Counted from the stretch's first letter, positions 8,953 to 20,681 are shown. The stretch is DNA of 64,000 nucleotides from Microbacterium sp. Marseille-Q6648 (GCF_943181415.1 NZ_CALPBZ010000001.1:372001-436000), one strand, 5' to 3'. Notes: a model not told the origin generated them from the sequence alone. Program-made: numbers and translations.

Positions 8953-11900
8953 CCGTCACCTCCAGAATGCGTCCCCAGACGACGTCGCCGTCGGGGTCGA
9001 GCCCCTCGGCGACCGCCGCCTGGCGGGTCTGCAGCACGGCCGCGTAGTCGCGCGGGAGCACCCGCACGAACCGGCCGAGCTCGTTGTCGAAGTCGTCGAG
9101 CATCGCCTGCGCGAGCGTCGACCCGGTCTCGGCGACGTGCTGCACCAGCAGGTCGCGCAGGATCTCGGCATCGCCGGATCCCAGTTCACCGAGCTCCAGC
9201 TCGCCCGCCGCGAGCGCCTCGCGGTTGACCAGTTCGCGCTGGAGGCCGTAGACGTAGGCGGTTCCGCCCGACATGCCGGCCCCGAGGTTGCGGCCGGTGT
9301 CGCCGAGGATGACCGCGAGGCCGCCCGTCATGTATTCGAGCGCGTGGTCGCCGACGCCTTCGACGACGGCCGTGGCTCCGGAGTTGCGGACGAAGAACCG
9401 TTCGCCCACCACGCCGCGCAGGAACATCGTGCCCTGCGTCGCGCCGTAGCCGATGACGTTGCCCGCGATGACGTTCTGCGACGCATCGAAGGTGGCCCCG
9501 CGCGGCGGACGCACGACGATCTGGCCGCCGGACAGGCCTTTGCCCACGTAGTCGTTGGAGTCGCCCTCGAGTCGCAGGGTGATGCCGGCCGGGAGGAACG
9601 CCCCGAACGACTGCCCCGCAGATCCGGTGAGGTCGATCTCGATCGATCCGGTCGGCAGGCCGTTGGCGCCGTGCGCGCGCGTGACGTGGTGACCGAGCAT
9701 GGTCCCGACCGCGCGGGCGGTGTTGCGGATCGGCAGGCCGATGCGAACGTGACCACCGTGGGCGATCACATCCTGGGCCCGCTCGATCAGCGCGACGTCG
9801 AAATGCTCGTCGAGCTCGTGGTCCTGCGGGCGGAAGTTCCTTCGCGGCTCGTCTTCTGCGAAGACGGGTCCGCCGATGACGGGGGCCAGGTCCAGCCCGC
9901 TCGCCTTCCAATGGTGGATGGCACCGTCGACATCGAGCAGCTCGGTGTGGCCGATCGCCTCATCGAGCGTGCGGAAGCCGAGCTCCGCGAGATACTCGCG
10001 CACCTCTTCGGCGATGAACTCCATGAAGTTCACGACGAACTCGGGTTTGCCCGTGAACCGGGCGCGCAGCGCGGGGTTCTGCGTGGCGACGCCCACCGGG
10101 CAGGTGTCGAGGTGGCACACGCGCATCATGATGCAGCCCGAGACCACGAGCGGCGCCGTGGCGAAGCCGAACTCCTCGGCGCCCAGCAGTGCGCCGACGA
10201 TCACGTCGCGCCCGGTCTTGAGCTGACCGTCGACCTGCACCACGACGCGGTCCCGCATGCCGTTGAGCATGAGGGTCTGTTGCGTCTCGGCGAGTCCCAG
10301 CTCCCACGGCGTGCCGGCGTGCTTGAGAGAATTCAGAGGGCTCGCGCCCGTGCCGCCGTCCTGCCCCGAGACGAGGATGACATCGGCCAGCGCCTTGGCG
10401 GTGCCCGCCGCGACGGCGCCGATCCCCGACTGGCTCACGAGCTTGACGTGCACGCGTGCGCCCGGGTTGGCGCGCTTGAGATCGAAGATGAGCTGCTTGA
10501 GGTCTTCGATCGAGTAGATGTCGTGATGCGGGGGCGGGGAGATGAGACCGACGCCGGCCGTCGCATGACGCGTGCGGGCGACCCACGGGTAGACCTTCGT
10601 CGGCGGCAGCTGTCCGCCCTCACCGGGCTTGGCGCCCTGGGCGAGTTTGATCTGGATGTCGTCGGACTCCGTCAGATAGAGGCTCGTGACGCCGAACCGG
10701 CCGGAGGCCACCTGCTTGATGGCGCTGCGGCGCTCCGGGTCGAGGAGTCGGTCGACGTCCTCGCCGCCCTCGCCGGTGTTGGACTTGCCGCCGATGCGGT
10801 TCATCGCCACAGCGAGCGTCTCGTGCGCCTCCTGCGAGATGGAGCCGTAGCTCATCGCGCCGGTCGAGAAGCGCTTGACGATCGCCGACACCGGCTCCAC
10901 CTCGTCGAGGGGAACGGGCGTGCGCTGTTCGGTCTTCAGCCGGAACAGTCCACGCAGCGTCTTCAGCTCGTGGGCCTGGTCGTCGACGAGCTTGGTGTAC
11001 TCGCGGAAGATGTCGTAGCGACGTGTCCGCGTGGAGTGCTGCAGACGGAACACGGTCTCGGGGTTGAACAGGTGAGGCGACCCGTCGCGACGCCACTGGT
11101 ACTCGCCACCGGTCCACAACCGCTCGTGGGCCCGTACGGCTGCGTCCTCGGGGTATGCGTACGCGTGGCGAGCGGCGTTCTCGGCGGCGATGACGTCGAG
11201 CCCCACTCCCCCGAGCTTCGTCTCGGTCCCCGTGAAGAAGGCGTCGACGAACTCGTGCGACAGGCCGATCGCCTCGAACACCTGAGCACCCGCGTACGAC
11301 GACACCGTCGAGATGCCCATCTTCGACATGATCTTCAGCACACCCTTGCCGAGGGCGTAGATCAGGTTCTTGACGGCCTTCTCGGGGGTGACGCCGTTGA
11401 TGTACCCGGCGCGGACGAGGTACTCCACCGTCTCCATGGCCAGATACGGGTTGACCGCGGACGCACCGTAGCCGATCAGCGTCGCGACGTGGTGGACCTC
11501 CCGCACGTCTCCGGCCTCGACGACGAGCCCGACCTTCATCCGGGTCTGCTTGCGGATGAGGTGGTGGTGCACGGCCGCGAGCATGAGCAGCGACGGGATC
11601 GGTGCCAGGTCCTTGTTCGAGTCGCGGTCGCTCAGGACGATGAACTCCGCGCCGTCCTCGATGGCGTGATCGACCTCGACGCACATCTGCTCGAGCCGCT
11701 TGCGCATGCCCTTGTGTCCGGCTTCGACGCGGTACAGCCCGCGGATCGTGACCGAGCTCCGCCCGGGCAGGGCCGTGTCGATGTGCTGGATCTTGGCCAG
11801 CTCGTCGTTGTCGATGACAGGGAAGTCGAGGGTGACCGTCCGGGCGTGGTCGGGTCCCCACGTCAGCAGGTTCCGCTCGGGGCCGAGACCCAGCGAGAGC

Positions 11901-13549
11901 GAGGTGACGACTTCTTCGCGGATGGAGTCCAGCGGCGGGTTGGTGACCTGCGCGAACTGCTGGGTGAAGTAGTCGAAGAGCAGCCGTGGACGATCGCTGA
12001 GGACGGCCACCGGCGTGTCGCTGCCCATCGCCCCGAGCGGCTCGGCGCCGTTCTGGCCCATGGGGGTCAGGAGGATCTTGACCTCCTCCTCGGTGTACCC
12101 GAAGGTGCGCTGACGGCGCGTGATCGAGGCGATCGGGTGCACGATGTGCTCGCGCTCGGGAAGGTCGGCGAGCTTGACGCGACCGGCATCCAGCCACTCC
12201 TGCCAGGGCTCGAGGGTAGCCAGCTCGCGCTTGATCTCCTCGTCCTCGACGATGCGGCGCTGTGCGGTGTCGACGAGGAACATGCGGCCCGGGCGCAGTC
12301 GGCCACGACGCTTGATCCGGGCGGGTTCGAAGTCGAGAACGCCGGTCTCGCTGCCGATCACGATGAGACCGTCGGTTGTCTCGGTCCAGCGGCCCGGACG
12401 CAGTCCGTTGCGGTCGAGGGTCGCACCGACGAGGGTGCCGTCGGTGAAGATCAGGGCGGCCGGCCCGTCCCACGGCTCCATCTGTCCCGAGTGGTACTCG
12501 TAGAACGCGCGCAGGTCGGGATCCATGTCGGCCTGCTTCTCGTAGGCCTCGGGAACCATCATCATGATCGCGTGCGGAAGGCTCCTGCCGGTGAGGGTGA
12601 GCAGTTCCAGCACCTCGTCGAACGACGCCGAGTCACTGGCCCCCGGTGTGCAGATGGGAAGGAGCGGCTCGATCTCGCCGAGCAGCTCGGACTCGAGCTG
12701 CGAGTGCCGCGCCCGCATCCAGTTGCGGTTGCCGTTGACGGTGTTGATCTCGCCGTTGTGGGCGAGCATCCGCAGGGGCTGCGCGAGCGGCCACGACGGG
12801 AAGGTGTTGGTGGAGTAGCGCGAGTGGACGACCGCGAGCTCCGAGGCGAACCGCTCGTCCTGGAGATCGGGGTAGAACGGCTCCAGCTGGAGCGTGGTGA
12901 CCATGCCCTTGTAGCCCAGGGTGCGCGAGGACAGCGACACGAAGTACGCGTTGAGCTCGGTGCGCGCACGCTTGCGCAGCCGGAACGTGCGGCGATCGAG
13001 GGCGAGCCCGGACAGGGCGGGGGCGTCCCCCACCGCCGGCCGAGAGACGAACAGCTGCTCGAACGCCGGTCGAGCGTCGAACGCGAGCCGGCCGAGATTC
13101 TCGTCGGACGTCGGCACTTCGCGCCAGCCGAGCACCTCGAGGTTCTCGCTCGCGGCGAGGCGCTCGATGCCGGCCTTCTGTGCAGCGCGCTCCTCCTCGC
13201 CGCGGGGCAGGAAGATCATGCCGGCGGCGTACTCCCCCGTGGGGGGCAGGTCGAAGTCGACGACGGCTCGCAGGAACTCGTCGGGCATCTGCGTGAGGAT
13301 GCCCGCGCCGTCGCCGGTTCCGGCATCCGACCCGATGGCTCCGCGGTGCTCGAGGTTGCGCAGCGCGGTCAGGGCCAGGTCGATGATGTCGTGACCGGCG
13401 TGACCGCGCAGGGTCGCCACCATGGCCAGACCGCAGGCGTCCTTCTCGAAGTCGGGGTTGTACATCCCCTGCTTGGGGGGGAACGCGTCCAGTCGGTGCG
13501 CGCTTGCCGCCTCGGACGAGGCGCCGTGACGGGGGCTCGAAGAAGCCAT
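8945..13549 (-). CDS. gltB: Glutamate synthase (NADPH) large subunit
   Basis: A 1534-residue alpha subunit converting glutamine and 2-oxoglutarate to two glutamates. Cys39 in KDACGLA is the expected N-terminal amidotransferase nucleophile, exposed after removal of a short propeptide. Then come the class II amidotransferase domain, the central domain, the FMN/Fe-S synthase domain ([29 protein letters not shown]) and the C-terminal beta-helix with repeated G-G-x-x-x-V strands. The ATG at 13549 is preferred over an upstream extension because it has GAGGACGG upstream and gives the expected propeptide length. Confidence 0.98.
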   Translation of the reverse strand: MASSSPRHGASSEAASAHRLDAFPPKQGMYNPDFEKDACGLAMVATLRGHAGHDIIDLALTALRNLEHRGAIGSDAGTGDGAGILTQMPDEFLRAVVDFDLPPTGEYAAGMIFLPRGEEERAAQKAGIERLAASENLEVLGWREVPTSDENLGRLAFDARPAFEQLFVSRPAVGDAPALSGLALDRRTFRLRKRARTELNAYFVSLSSRTLGYKGMVTTLQLEPFYPDLQDERFASELAVVHSRYSTNTFPSWPLAQPLRMLAHNGEINTVNGNRNWMRARHSQLESELLGEIEPLLPICTPGASDSASFDEVLELLTLTGRSLPHAIMMMVPEAYEKQADMDPDLRAFYEYHSGQMEPWDGPAALIFTDGTLVGATLDRNGLRPGRWTETTDGLIVIGSETGVLDFEPARIKRRGRLRPGRMFLVDTAQRRIVEDEEIKRELATLEPWQEWLDAGRVKLADLPEREHIVHPIASITRRQRTFGYTEEEVKILLTPMGQNGAEPLGAMGSDTPVAVLSDRPRLLFDYFTQQFAQVTNPPLDSIREEVVTSLSLGLGPERNLLTWGPDHARTVTLDFPVIDNDELAKIQHIDTALPGRSSVTIRGLYRVEAGHKGMRKRLEQMCVEVDHAIEDGAEFIVLSDRDSNKDLAPIPSLLMLAAVHHHLIRKQTRMKVGLVVEAGDVREVHHVATLIGYGASAVNPYLAMETVEYLVRAGYINGVTPEKAVKNLIYALGKGVLKIMSKMGISTVSSYAGAQVFEAIGLSHEFVDAFFTGTETKLGGVGLDVIAAENAARHAYAYPEDAAVRAHERLWTGGEYQWRRDGSPHLFNPETVFRLQHSTRTRRYDIFREYTKLVDDQAHELKTLRGLFRLKTEQRTPVPLDEVEPVSAIVKRFSTGAMSYGSISQEAHETLAVAMNRIGGKSNTGEGGEDVDRLLDPERRSAIKQVASGRFGVTSLYLTESDDIQIKLAQGAKPGEGGQLPPTKVYPWVARTRHATAGVGLISPPPHHDIYSIEDLKQLIFDLKRANPGARVHVKLVSQSGIGAVAAGTAKALADVILVSGQDGGTGASPLNSLKHAGTPWELGLAETQQTLMLNGMRDRVVVQVDGQLKTGRDVIVGALLGAEEFGFATAPLVVSGCIMMRVCHLDTCPVGVATQNPALRARFTGKPEFVVNFMEFIAEEVREYLAELGFRTLDEAIGHTELLDVDGAIHHWKASGLDLAPVIGGPVFAEDEPRRNFRPQDHELDEHFDVALIERAQDVIAHGGHVRIGLPIRNTARAVGTMLGHHVTRAHGANGLPTGSIEIDLTGSAGQSFGAFLPAGITLRLEGDSNDYVGKGLSGGQIVVRPPRGATFDASQNVIAGNVIGYGATQGTMFLRGVVGERFFVRNSGATAVVEGVGDHALEYMTGGLAVILGDTGRNLGAGMSGGTAYVYGLQRELVNREALAAGELELGELGSGDAEILRDLLVQHVAETGSTLAQAMLDDFDNELGRFVRVLPRDYAAVLQTRQAAVAEGLDPDGDVVWGRILEVTGG

Positions 13550-13621
13550 ACCTACCGTCCTCACGTTGATGCTCAAGATGGGACGACGTCGGCCCGGGGT
13601 GCTCCGCCATGGGAGCATGCG

Positions 13622-14605
13622 TTATTTCGTGGCGACAGAGCTTGTGGCTGTGCTCGCGGGGACGTCGTCGGACTGCGGTTCGCTGACGTCGACGAAGTCA
13701 TCGGTGTTCTGCGATTGTACAGAACCTTCGGGCGCCCACTCGCGGCCCGGCACGTACGGGGACGGCTCGAAGCCCGGGTGGCGGCGCTTCTGGATGACGA
13801 TGATGGCCAGGCCGATGACGACGCCGAGGATGGCCGCCCACACGTTGGTGCGCAGCCCGAGGATGATCTCGCTCGGATCGATGCGGATGGACTCCCACAC
13901 GATGCGGCCCGCGCTGTACCACGCCAGGTAGGCGCCGAACAGGCGCCCCCACTGCATGCGCGTGCCGCGTCCCAGCCACAGCAGGACCGCGACGCCGAGG
14001 ACGTTCCAGACGACCTCGTACAGGAACGTGGGGTGGAAGAGGGTCCCCGCTTCGAGGCCGGGCGGGAAGGCGGCGTTGTCGCTGTCGATCTCGAGACCCC
14101 AGGGCAGGTCGGTGGGAAGCCCGAACAGCTCCTGGTTGAACCAGTTGCCGAACCTGCCGATGGCCTGGGCGAGCAGGATGCCGGGAGCCAGGGCGTCCGC
14201 GAAGGTCCAGAAGCGGATCCCGGTCCAGCGGCATCCGAGCCAGGCTCCGACGGCCCCGCCGATCAGGGCGCCGTAGATCGCGATGCCGCCCTCCCAGATG
14301 TACAGGGCGGTCAGCGGATCCGCGCCGGGTCCGAAGTAGAAGTCCCAGTGGGTGAGCACGTGGTAGATCCGAGCCGCCACGATCGCCAGGGGGACCGCGA
14401 CGAGGGCGATGTCGATGACGACCCACGGCTCCGCACCGCGTCTGGTGAGGCGGTGATTGGTCAGCAGGACGGCGGCGATGATGCCGGCGATGATGCACAG
14501 CGCGTAGAAGTGGATGCGCAGGGGGCCGAGGTCGATGAAGCTCACCGAGGGGCTCGGGATGCTGGAGACGACGCTGAGAGCGAAGCTGTTCGCGGCGTGG
14601 ATCAT
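13622..14605 (-). CDS. lgt: Prolipoprotein diacylglyceryl transferase
   Basis: A 327-residue polytopic membrane enzyme that attaches diacylglycerol to the lipobox cysteine of lipoproteins. The signature GRFGNWFNQELFG is present, with about seven hydrophobic segments and a polar Ser/Asp-rich cytosolic tail of about 45 residues. The ATG at 14605 begins MIHAANSFAL, with AAGGAC upstream. The position after trpA is the common actinobacterial order and does not imply a tryptophan role. The stop is TAA, unlike the TGA of most neighbours. Confidence 0.97.
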   Translation of the reverse strand: MIHAANSFALSVVSSIPSPSVSFIDLGPLRIHFYALCIIAGIIAAVLLTNHRLTRRGAEPWVVIDIALVAVPLAIVAARIYHVLTHWDFYFGPGADPLTALYIWEGGIAIYGALIGGAVGAWLGCRWTGIRFWTFADALAPGILLAQAIGRFGNWFNQELFGLPTDLPWGLEIDSDNAAFPPGLEAGTLFHPTFLYEVVWNVLGVAVLLWLGRGTRMQWGRLFGAYLAWYSAGRIVWESIRIDPSEIILGLRTNVWAAILGVVIGLAIIVIQKRRHPGFEPSPYVPGREWAPEGSVQSQNTDDFVDVSEPQSDDVPASTATSSVATK

Positions 14606-14655
14606 GGCAGTCGAGGTCCTTGGAGTCGGGATCGCCGGCGTCGGCCGACGTGAGA

Positions 14656-14661
14656 AGTCTA
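14656..14661 (-). promoter_or_regulatory. Candidate -10 element for lgt, overlapping trpA stop
   Basis: TAGACT on the minus strand, its TAG being the trpA stop, 50 bases before the lgt ATG. It would let lgt be expressed independently of the trp genes. Confidence 0.35.
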
Positions 14662-15453
14662 GAGCGCGTGAGTCGCCGTGCCCGCGGCGAGCTCGCGCGC
14701 GGTCGCCGACAGACCCGGCACACCGCCGTCGCGGAGAGCCCGGACGAGGGCGGTTCCGACGATCGCACCGTCGGCGTACTCGAGTACGCCCGACACCTGA
14801 CCGGGGGTCGAGATGCCGATGCCGACGCACGCGTGCTGGGCGCCGTGCGCGCGAAGCCGCTCGACCAGCGTGCGGGCGGCCGCATCCAGCTCGGCCCGCT
14901 CACCGGTGATGCCCATGGTCGAGACGGTGTAGACGAAGCCGGTGGAGCGGGAGACGATGAGCTCGAGCCGCTCGTCCGTCGAGGTGGGAGCGGCAAGGAA
15001 CACCCGGTCCAGCCCCGTGCGCTCGCTCGCGGCGATCCACTCCTCCGCCGCATCCGGGGTGATGTCCGGAGTGATCAGACCCGCGCCGCCGGCGGCCAGG
15101 AGCTCGTCGGCGTAGCGGTCGACGCCGAACTGCATGACGGGGTTCCAGTACGTCATGACGAGCACCGGGACGTCCACGCGCCGCGTGATCTCGCGGACCG
15201 CGGTGAAGGTGTCACGGAGCTTGAATCCCGCAGCGAGCGCCGTCTGCGTCGCCTCCTGGATGACCGTGCCGTCCATGACCGGATCGGAATACGGCGGCCC
15301 GAGCTCGAGCACGTCCGCTCCGGCTTCGGCAAGGGCGACGGCGGCGTCGATGCTCGTCTGCAGGTCGGGGAACCCGAGCGGCAGGTACCCGACGAAGGCG
15401 CCGCGACCGGCGTCGTGCGCGGCTTGGATGGCGGCGGCGACGCGAGAGGTCAC
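14659..15453 (-). CDS. trpA: Tryptophan synthase alpha subunit
   Basis: A 264-residue TIM barrel that cleaves indole-3-glycerol phosphate to indole, which is channelled to TrpB. Catalytic Glu50 and Asp61 are in [13 protein letters not shown]. The phosphate-binding GIGIST and IVGTALV loops are present. The GTG start at 15453 overlaps the trpB stop by four bases (GTGA), so the extension visible inside trpB is not real. Confidence 0.98.
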   Translation of the reverse strand: MTSRVAAAIQAAHDAGRGAFVGYLPLGFPDLQTSIDAAVALAEAGADVLELGPPYSDPVMDGTVIQEATQTALAAGFKLRDTFTAVREITRRVDVPVLVMTYWNPVMQFGVDRYADELLAAGGAGLITPDITPDAAEEWIAASERTGLDRVFLAAPTSTDERLELIVSRSTGFVYTVSTMGITGERAELDAAARTLVERLRAHGAQHACVGIGISTPGQVSGVLEYADGAIVGTALVRALRDGGVPGLSATARELAAGTATHAL

Positions 15454-16721
15454 AGCTTCGTCCCCTCGCCCTTGGCTTCGTCCGCGGGCCCCGCGGGCGC
15501 CACCGGCGAGCCGTTGTGGAGCGCCTCGGCGTCGTAGAGCTCGAACCAGCGCGCCGCGGTGTCCATGTCCTTGTCGCCGCGGCCCGAGAGGTTGATCGCG
15601 AGGATCGCGTCGGGGCCGAGCTCGCGTCCGATCCGCAGTGCCCCCGCCAGCGCGTGGGCGGACTCGATCGCGGGGATGATCCCCTCGGTGCGCGAGAGCA
15701 GCCGCAGCGCCTCCATGGCTTCGGTGTCGGTGGCCGGGATGTACTGCGCCCGACCGATCGCGGCGAGCCACGCGTGCTCCGGGCCGACGCCGGGGTAGTC
15801 CAGACCCGCCGAGATGGAGTGGGACTCCACGGTCTGGCCGTCCTCGTCCTGCAGCACGAAGGTCCGTGCGCCGTGGAGCACGCCGGCGCGTCCTCGCTCG
15901 ATCGAGGCGGCGTGGCGTGGCGTGTCGACGCCGTCGCCGGCGGCTTCCACTCCGTAGAGCTTCACGTCGGCGTCGTCGAGGAAGGCGTCGAACATGCCGA
16001 TGGCGTTGGATCCTCCGCCCACGCAGGCGAAGACGGCATCCGGCAGCCGGCCGACCTCGTCGAGCAGCTGAGCGCGGGCCTCCTCGCCGATGACCTTCTG
16101 GAAGTCCCGCACCATGGCGGGGAAGGGATGCGGACCGGCTGCGGTCCCGAAGATGTAGTTGGTGGTCTCGACGCTGGCGACCCAGTCGCGGTAGGCGTCG
16201 TTGATGGCGTCCTTCAGCGTGCGGGATCCGGTCGTGACGGGGACGACCTCCGCGCCGAGCAGGCGCATCCGGGCCACGTTGAGCGCCTGACGCTCGGTGT
16301 CGACCTCGCCCATGTAGATCGTGCAGTCGAGACCGAACAGTGCGGCTGCGGTCGCGGTGGCCACGCCGTGCTGGCCGGCGCCGGTCTCGGCGATCACGCG
16401 CGTCTTGCCCAGGCGCTTGGTCAGCAGCGCCTGGCCGAGCACGTTGTTGATCTTATGCGAGCCGGTGTGGTTGAGGTCCTCGCGCTTGAGGAAGACGCGC
16501 CCGCCTCCGGCGTGGGCGGCGAAGCGGGGCACCTCGGTGATGATCGAGGGGCGACCCGCGTAGGTGCGCAGCAGATGCGTGAACTCGGCCTGGAAAGCAG
16601 GGTCCGCTTTGGCCGCCTCGTACTCGACGGTGAGCTCGTCGATCGCGGCGATGAGGGACTCGGGCATGTACCGGCCGCCGAAGTCTCCGAAGAACGGTCC
16701 GGGTGCTTCTCGCAGGCTCAC
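15450..16721 (-). CDS. trpB: Tryptophan synthase beta subunit
   Basis: A 423-residue PLP enzyme condensing indole with serine. Lys90 in HTGSHKINN is the PLP lysine; GGGSNAIG binds the cofactor phosphate. It belongs to the standard TrpB1 type that pairs with TrpA. The C-terminus has an Ala/Pro-rich extension of about 20 residues. The GTG start overlaps the trpC stop by four bases. Confidence 0.98.
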   Translation of the reverse strand: MSLREAPGPFFGDFGGRYMPESLIAAIDELTVEYEAAKADPAFQAEFTHLLRTYAGRPSIITEVPRFAAHAGGGRVFLKREDLNHTGSHKINNVLGQALLTKRLGKTRVIAETGAGQHGVATATAAALFGLDCTIYMGEVDTERQALNVARMRLLGAEVVPVTTGSRTLKDAINDAYRDWVASVETTNYIFGTAAGPHPFPAMVRDFQKVIGEEARAQLLDEVGRLPDAVFACVGGGSNAIGMFDAFLDDADVKLYGVEAAGDGVDTPRHAASIERGRAGVLHGARTFVLQDEDGQTVESHSISAGLDYPGVGPEHAWLAAIGRAQYIPATDTEAMEALRLLSRTEGIIPAIESAHALAGALRIGRELGPDAILAINLSGRGDKDMDTAARWFELYDAEALHNGSPVAPAGPADEAKGEGTKL

Positions 16722-17524
16722 AGCGTCTCCTCACGTGCGCCGCGCGAGTCGCCCGCCTCGAGGAACGCGGCCATGGTGGTGACGGGGTCGCCCGTCACCA
16801 GGGCTTCGCCGATCAGCACGACGTCGGCGCCCGCTCGGCGGTAGTGGGTGACGTCGGCGGGGGTGAGAACCGCGGACTCCGCGATCTTCACCGCATCGGC
16901 GGGGATCCGCTCGACGAGCCGGCCGAACAGGTCGCGGTCCAGCTCGAAGGTCGAGAGGTCGCGGGCGTTGACGCCGATGAGGCGGGCGCCGACGTCGGCG
17001 GCCCGGTCGACTTCGTCGGCCGAGTGCGTCTCGACCAGGGGGGTCATTCCCAGCTCGAGGGTGAGGGCGTGCAGTCGGGTCAGCACGGAATCGTCGAGGG
17101 CCGCCACGATCAGCAGCACGAGATCGGCGCCCGCCGCGCGGGCCTCGATCACCTGGTACTCGGTGGCGATGAAGTCCTTGCGCAGGACCGGGACGCTGAC
17201 GGCGGCGCGTACGGCTTCGAGATCGGCGAGGCTGCCCTTGAACCGGCGGCCCTCGGTGAGGACCGAGATCGCGGACGCACCCCCCTGCTGGTACAGCAGG
17301 GCCTGGAGGGCGGGATCGGGGATCGCGGCGAGGTCGCCGCGGGACGGGCTCGCGCGCTTGACCTCGGCGATGATGCGCACACGCTCCGCGGGAGCGAGGG
17401 CGGCGAGGGCGTCACGCGCGGGAGCCTGTGCGGCGGCGGCACGCTCGACCTCTGCCAGAGGCCTCGAGGATGCGCGCGTCTCGGCGTCCTGTACCGCGCC
17501 GGCCGTGAGGTCGGCGAGAACCAT
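16718..17524 (-). CDS. trpC: Indole-3-glycerol phosphate synthase
   Basis: A 268-residue single-domain TrpC (not fused to TrpF) closing the indole ring. The family motifs [30 protein letters not shown] and IAESAV are all present. The ATG at 17524 shares one base with the stop of the preceding small membrane gene (TGATG). It immediately precedes trpB. Confidence 0.97.
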   Translation of the reverse strand: MVLADLTAGAVQDAETRASSRPLAEVERAAAAQAPARDALAALAPAERVRIIAEVKRASPSRGDLAAIPDPALQALLYQQGGASAISVLTEGRRFKGSLADLEAVRAAVSVPVLRKDFIATEYQVIEARAAGADLVLLIVAALDDSVLTRLHALTLELGMTPLVETHSADEVDRAADVGARLIGVNARDLSTFELDRDLFGRLVERIPADAVKIAESAVLTPADVTHYRRAGADVVLIGEALVTGDPVTTMAAFLEAGDSRGAREETL

Positions 17525-17754
17525 CAGTGCTCTTTCGTCAGGTACTTCGAACCGCCGACGCCGTACCCGGCCTTGGCCATCGCCCAGCCGACGATCAGTC
17601 CGACGAGGACGAGGGCGGCGGACGCCCACACGAGCCAGGCCACAGAGAAGAAGAACGCGACCGTGCCGATCGTGATCGCGACGAGCATGATCACGACAGC
17701 GGTCCAGGCGGCGGGCGAGTGTCCGTGGCCGGGATCGCCGATGGGGTTGCTCAT
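17524..17754 (-). CDS. HGxxPAAW family small membrane protein
   Basis: A 76-residue protein with HGHSPAAW at residues 10-17 and two hydrophobic segments (about 18-38 and 41-61), ending in a short charged tail. I recognise it as the actinobacterial HGxxPAAW family, usually found just before trpC. The function is unknown; constant linkage to trp genes suggests a membrane role tied to tryptophan synthesis or uptake. GGAGGAC precedes the ATG. Confidence 0.85.
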   Translation of the reverse strand: MSNPIGDPGHGHSPAAWTAVVIMLVAITIGTVAFFFSVAWLVWASAALVLVGLIVGWAMAKAGYGVGGSKYLTKEH

Positions 17755-17785
17755 GGATGTCCTCCGGAAGTGCGCGGGCCCCGCA

Positions 17786-17791
17786 AGTCTA
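17786..17791 (-). promoter_or_regulatory. Candidate -10 element ahead of HGxxPAAW-trpCBA
   Basis: TAGACT overlapping the TAG stop of the preceding gene, 31 bases before the next ATG. The identical hexamer overlaps the trpA stop. Confidence 0.35.
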
Positions 17792-18394
17792 GCGGGTCGA
17801 TGAGGTGGGATCCTCGCCCCGGGACAGGTCGTCCCACGAGTCGATGGCGTCGTGCGGGCGCGACGACGCGGCGTCCTCGTCGCGCGGCGCAGGGCCGGTC
17901 CGGTACCGCCGATCGCTCGCGGCCCAGTGATGCGCGGTCACGAGCACGAAGGCGCCGGCCGCCAGGAGCAGCATCCCGCAGACCAGTGAGATCGCGGGCC
18001 ACGGCGTGGCGGCGATGTCGGAGACGAGGTCCGAGACGGCGCCGATGCCGGTGATGCCGGTCGCCTCCGTCACGGCGGCGGCGACCGACTGCACGGGCGG
18101 GTCGACGACGACAGGCCAGACGAGGGCGAGCAGCGCGCCGCCGATGAGCGCGCAGAGGACGCCGAACGCGTAGCGGAGGATCGGCCCCGCGATGGACAGC
18201 GCCGCTCCCAGTGCCAGAGCCGCGAGGTTCAGCGGCGTGAGCAGGGCCACGGCGTCGGCGCCGGCGACCTGCAGCGGCTCGGAGGCGCCGTCGCGCAGTG
18301 TGGCGGAGAGCCACACCTGTGTGGACGAGATGACGCCGAGGGCTGCCGCGGCCAGGATGACCAGGACGGCGATCAGGCGCGCGCGTCGATTCAC
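17789..18394 (-). CDS. Trp biosynthesis-associated membrane protein
   Basis: A 201-residue protein with four predicted membrane segments (about 6-28, 48-69, 73-95, 133-155), a short external loop after SSTQVWL, and a charged C-terminal tail. It matches the Trp_oprn_chp family that normally follows trpE in actinobacteria. Biochemical function is unknown. The GTG start at 18394 overlaps the hisI stop by four bases; the hydrophobic N-terminus begins there, which rules out the longer upstream frame. Here the gene directly follows hisI, without trpE. Confidence 0.85.
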   Translation of the reverse strand: MNRRARLIAVLVILAAAALGVISSTQVWLSATLRDGASEPLQVAGADAVALLTPLNLAALALGAALSIAGPILRYAFGVLCALIGGALLALVWPVVVDPPVQSVAAAVTEATGITGIGAVSDLVSDIAATPWPAISLVCGMLLLAAGAFVLVTAHHWAASDRRYRTGPAPRDEDAASSRPHDAIDSWDDLSRGEDPTSSTR

Positions 18395-18744
18395 GGTGCG
18401 GTGAAGGGGTCGAGGTCGTCGGCGTCGAAGCACGTGCGCGTGCCGGTGTGGCAGGCGACCCCCACCTGGTCGACGGTGATCAGCACGGCATCGCCGTCGC
18501 AGTCGAGCCGCGCTCCTCGCACCAGCTGGATGTGGCCGGAGGTGTCGCCCTTGCGCCAGTACTCGCGCCGGGATCGCGACCAGAAGGTCACGCGTCCCTC
18601 GGTGAGGGTGCGGCGCAGGGCCTCGGCGTCCATCCAGCCCAGCATGAGCACCTCGCCGCTGTCCCACTGCTGGATGATGGCGGCGACCAGTCCGTCGGCG
18701 TTGAACGCGACGCGCTCGATGCGCTCCTGCACGGTGCCGCTCAC
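18391..18744 (-). CDS. hisI: Phosphoribosyl-AMP cyclohydrolase
   Basis: A 117-residue, single-function HisI performing the third step of histidine synthesis. Metal and substrate residues are in LDCDGDAVL and CHTGTRTCF, with WSRSR typical of the family. It is not fused to HisE, which is a separate gene downstream of rpe. The GTG at 18744 overlaps the hisF stop by four bases. Confidence 0.97.
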   Translation of the reverse strand: MSGTVQERIERVAFNADGLVAAIIQQWDSGEVLMLGWMDAEALRRTLTEGRVTFWSRSRREYWRKGDTSGHIQLVRGARLDCDGDAVLITVDQVGVACHTGTRTCFDADDLDPFTAP

Positions 18745-19517
18745 GCCGCCACCACCTCGCGCACGTCGATGCCGTCGGCGCGCATCGCGGCCTTGACGTC
18801 GCCGACGGTGAGCTGTCCGGAGTGGAAGACGGATGCCGCCAGGACCGCGTCCGCCCCCGCCGAGATCGCCGGACCGAAATGCTCCGCGCTGCCGGCTCCT
18901 CCCGACGCGATCACGGGGACGCTGGAGACCTCGCGCATGAGGGCGACGAGCTCCAGGTCGAAACCCTGCTTCGTCCCGTCGGCGTCGATCGAGTTCACCA
19001 GCAGTTCCCCTGCGCCCCGCTCGATGGCTTCGCGCGCCCAGGCCAGCGCATCCAGGGCCGTCTCGGTGCGACCGCCGTGTGTGGTCACGACGAACCCCGA
19101 GTCCGTCGTGGGCGATCGCTTGACGTCCAGCGACAGCACGAGCACCTGCGCGCCGAAGCGGTCCGCGATCTCGTCGAGGAGGGCGGGGCGCGCGATGGCG
19201 GCCGAGTTCACCCCGATCTTGTCCGCACCCACGCCCAGGAGACGCGCGACGTCCTCGGTGGTGCGCACCCCTCCCCCGACGGTGAGCGGGATGAAGACCT
19301 CTTCCGCCGTGCGGCGGACGACGTCGTAGGTGGTCGCCCGCTCGTCGACGGTCGCGGTCACGTCGAGGAACGTGAGCTCGTCGGCACCCTGACGGAAGTA
19401 TTCGCGAGCCAGTTCGACCGGGTCGCCCATATCGCGGAGGTTCTCGAAATTGACGCCCTTCACCACGCGACCGGCGGCCACGTCGAGGCACGGGATGACC
19501 CGGCAGACGAGGCTCAT
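18741..19517 (-). CDS. hisF: Imidazole glycerol phosphate synthase subunit HisF
   Basis: A 258-residue TIM barrel synthase subunit. Catalytic Asp12 lies in VIPCLDV and the second Asp in NSIDADG. It normally works with the HisH glutaminase, which is not in this window. The ATG shares one base with the hisG stop (TGATG). Confidence 0.98.
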   Translation of the reverse strand: MSLVCRVIPCLDVAAGRVVKGVNFENLRDMGDPVELAREYFRQGADELTFLDVTATVDERATTYDVVRRTAEEVFIPLTVGGGVRTTEDVARLLGVGADKIGVNSAAIARPALLDEIADRFGAQVLVLSLDVKRSPTTDSGFVVTTHGGRTETALDALAWAREAIERGAGELLVNSIDADGTKQGFDLELVALMREVSSVPVIASGGAGSAEHFGPAISAGADAVLAASVFHSGQLTVGDVKAAMRADGIDVREVVAA

Positions 19518-20359
19518 CAGAGTCTCGCGTTGTGGATCGCGGTCACCAGGATCGCCCGGGCGCCGATGGCGTAGAGGTCGTCCATCACCTTGTTGACGCT
19601 CTTACGGGCGACCATGACCCGCACCGCGACCCACTCCGGGTCGCGCAGCGGCGAGATGGTCGGGGACTCGATGCCCCCCGCGATCGCGACCGCTTCGTCG
19701 ACCAGGGATGCCGGCAGGTCGTAGTCGACCATGACGTAGCGCCGGGCGACCATCACCCCGCGGAGCCTGCGCAGCAGCGTCTCGGTGCCGTCGGCGTCGG
19801 TCGGGCCGGCGATGAGCACGGCCTCGGATTTCAGGATCTCGGGCCCGAAGACCTCGAGCCCGGCCTGACGGAGGGTGGTGCCGGTCTCGACCACGTCGGC
19901 GATCGCGTCGGCCACGCCGAGGCGGACCGCGGATTCCACCGCGCCGTCGAGGGGGACGAGGTCCACTGCCACGCCGTGGGAGTCCAGGAAGGAGTCCACC
20001 AGCCCGGGGTAGGACGTGGCGATGCGGACGCCGTCGAGGTCGGTCAGTTCGCGGAAGCGGCCGGGCGGGGCGGCGAAGCGGAAGGTCGACCCGGCGAAGC
20101 CCAGGGCCTCGATCTCGCGGGCACCGGGCATGCGGGCGTCGCGGAGCAGATCCCGTCCGGTGATGCCGACGTCGAGGGCGCCGGAGCCGACGTAGGTGGC
20201 GATGTCCTTCGGGCGCAGATAGAAGAACTCGACCTCGTTGACCGGGTCGATGATGTGCAGGTCCTTGGGGTCCCGGCGTCCGGTGTAACCGGCCTCGGAG
20301 AGCATGTCCGAGGCGGTTTCGGCGAGTGATCCCTTGTTGGGCACGGCGATGCGCAGCAT
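19517..20359 (-). CDS. hisG: ATP phosphoribosyltransferase (HisG, long form)
   Basis: A 280-residue long-form enzyme: the catalytic PBP-like domain starts [11 protein letters not shown], and the C-terminal regulatory domain (about 205-280) is where histidine feedback binds in this class; therefore no HisZ is required. The ATG at 20359 begins the family N-terminus and has GAGAAAG upstream. It follows hisE by 37 bases. Confidence 0.98.
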   Translation of the reverse strand: MLRIAVPNKGSLAETASDMLSEAGYTGRRDPKDLHIIDPVNEVEFFYLRPKDIATYVGSGALDVGITGRDLLRDARMPGAREIEALGFAGSTFRFAAPPGRFRELTDLDGVRIATSYPGLVDSFLDSHGVAVDLVPLDGAVESAVRLGVADAIADVVETGTTLRQAGLEVFGPEILKSEAVLIAGPTDADGTETLLRRLRGVMVARRYVMVDYDLPASLVDEAVAIAGGIESPTISPLRDPEWVAVRVMVARKSVNKVMDDLYAIGARAILVTAIHNARL

Positions 20360-20396
20360 GGTTCGGCTTTCTCGTTCGTGGCGGGCGGGAGGCGGC

Positions 20397-20660
20397 TCAG
20401 AGATGTCGGTAGACATCCTCGAGGCTCAGGCCCTTGGCCAGCATGAGCACCTGCAGGTGGTAGAGCAGCTGCGAGATCTCCTCGGCGGCGGCATCCGAGG
20501 ATTCGTACTCGGCGGCCATCCACACCTCGGCGGCCTCTTCGACGATCTTCTTGCCGATGGCGTGGACGCCGGCGTCGAGCTGCGCGACGGTTCCCGATCC
20601 CTCGGGCCGCTCGGCCGCTTTGGCGGAGAGCTCCGCGAACAGTGCGTCGAACGTCTTCAC
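20397..20660 (-). CDS. hisE: Phosphoribosyl-ATP pyrophosphatase
   Basis: An 87-residue stand-alone HisE of the MazG-like fold, second step of histidine synthesis. Metal-binding acidic motifs [13 protein letters not shown] and [11 protein letters not shown] are intact. The GTG at 20660 has no Shine-Dalgarno but has TACCCT six bases upstream. This makes hisE the probable first gene of a his transcript reading hisE-hisG-hisF-hisI and perhaps on into trp. Confidence 0.96.
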   Translation of the reverse strand: MKTFDALFAELSAKAAERPEGSGTVAQLDAGVHAIGKKIVEEAAEVWMAAEYESSDAAAEEISQLLYHLQVLMLAKGLSLEDVYRHL

Positions 20661-20666
20661 CCTGCA

Positions 20667-20672
20667 AGGGTA
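20667..20672 (-). promoter_or_regulatory. Candidate -10 element, leaderless hisE
   Basis: TACCCT exactly six bases before the hisE GTG. The expected -35 position falls inside a GC-only 11-bp repeat. Confidence 0.45.
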
Positions 20673-20681
20673 GCGAACGGC

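Noticed and set aside
13714-13719. TACAAT inside the lgt 3' end as a gltBD promoter
   Set aside because: The hexamer is good but it is about 165 bases from the gltB start, inside coding sequence and without a recognisable -35, so I could not support it as a feature.
8798-14653. A 1951-codon open frame on the plus strand opposite gltB and lgt
   Set aside because: It is antisense to well-conserved genes, its product is low-complexity Arg/Val/Asp/Gly-rich, and such open antisense frames are normal in high-GC DNA.
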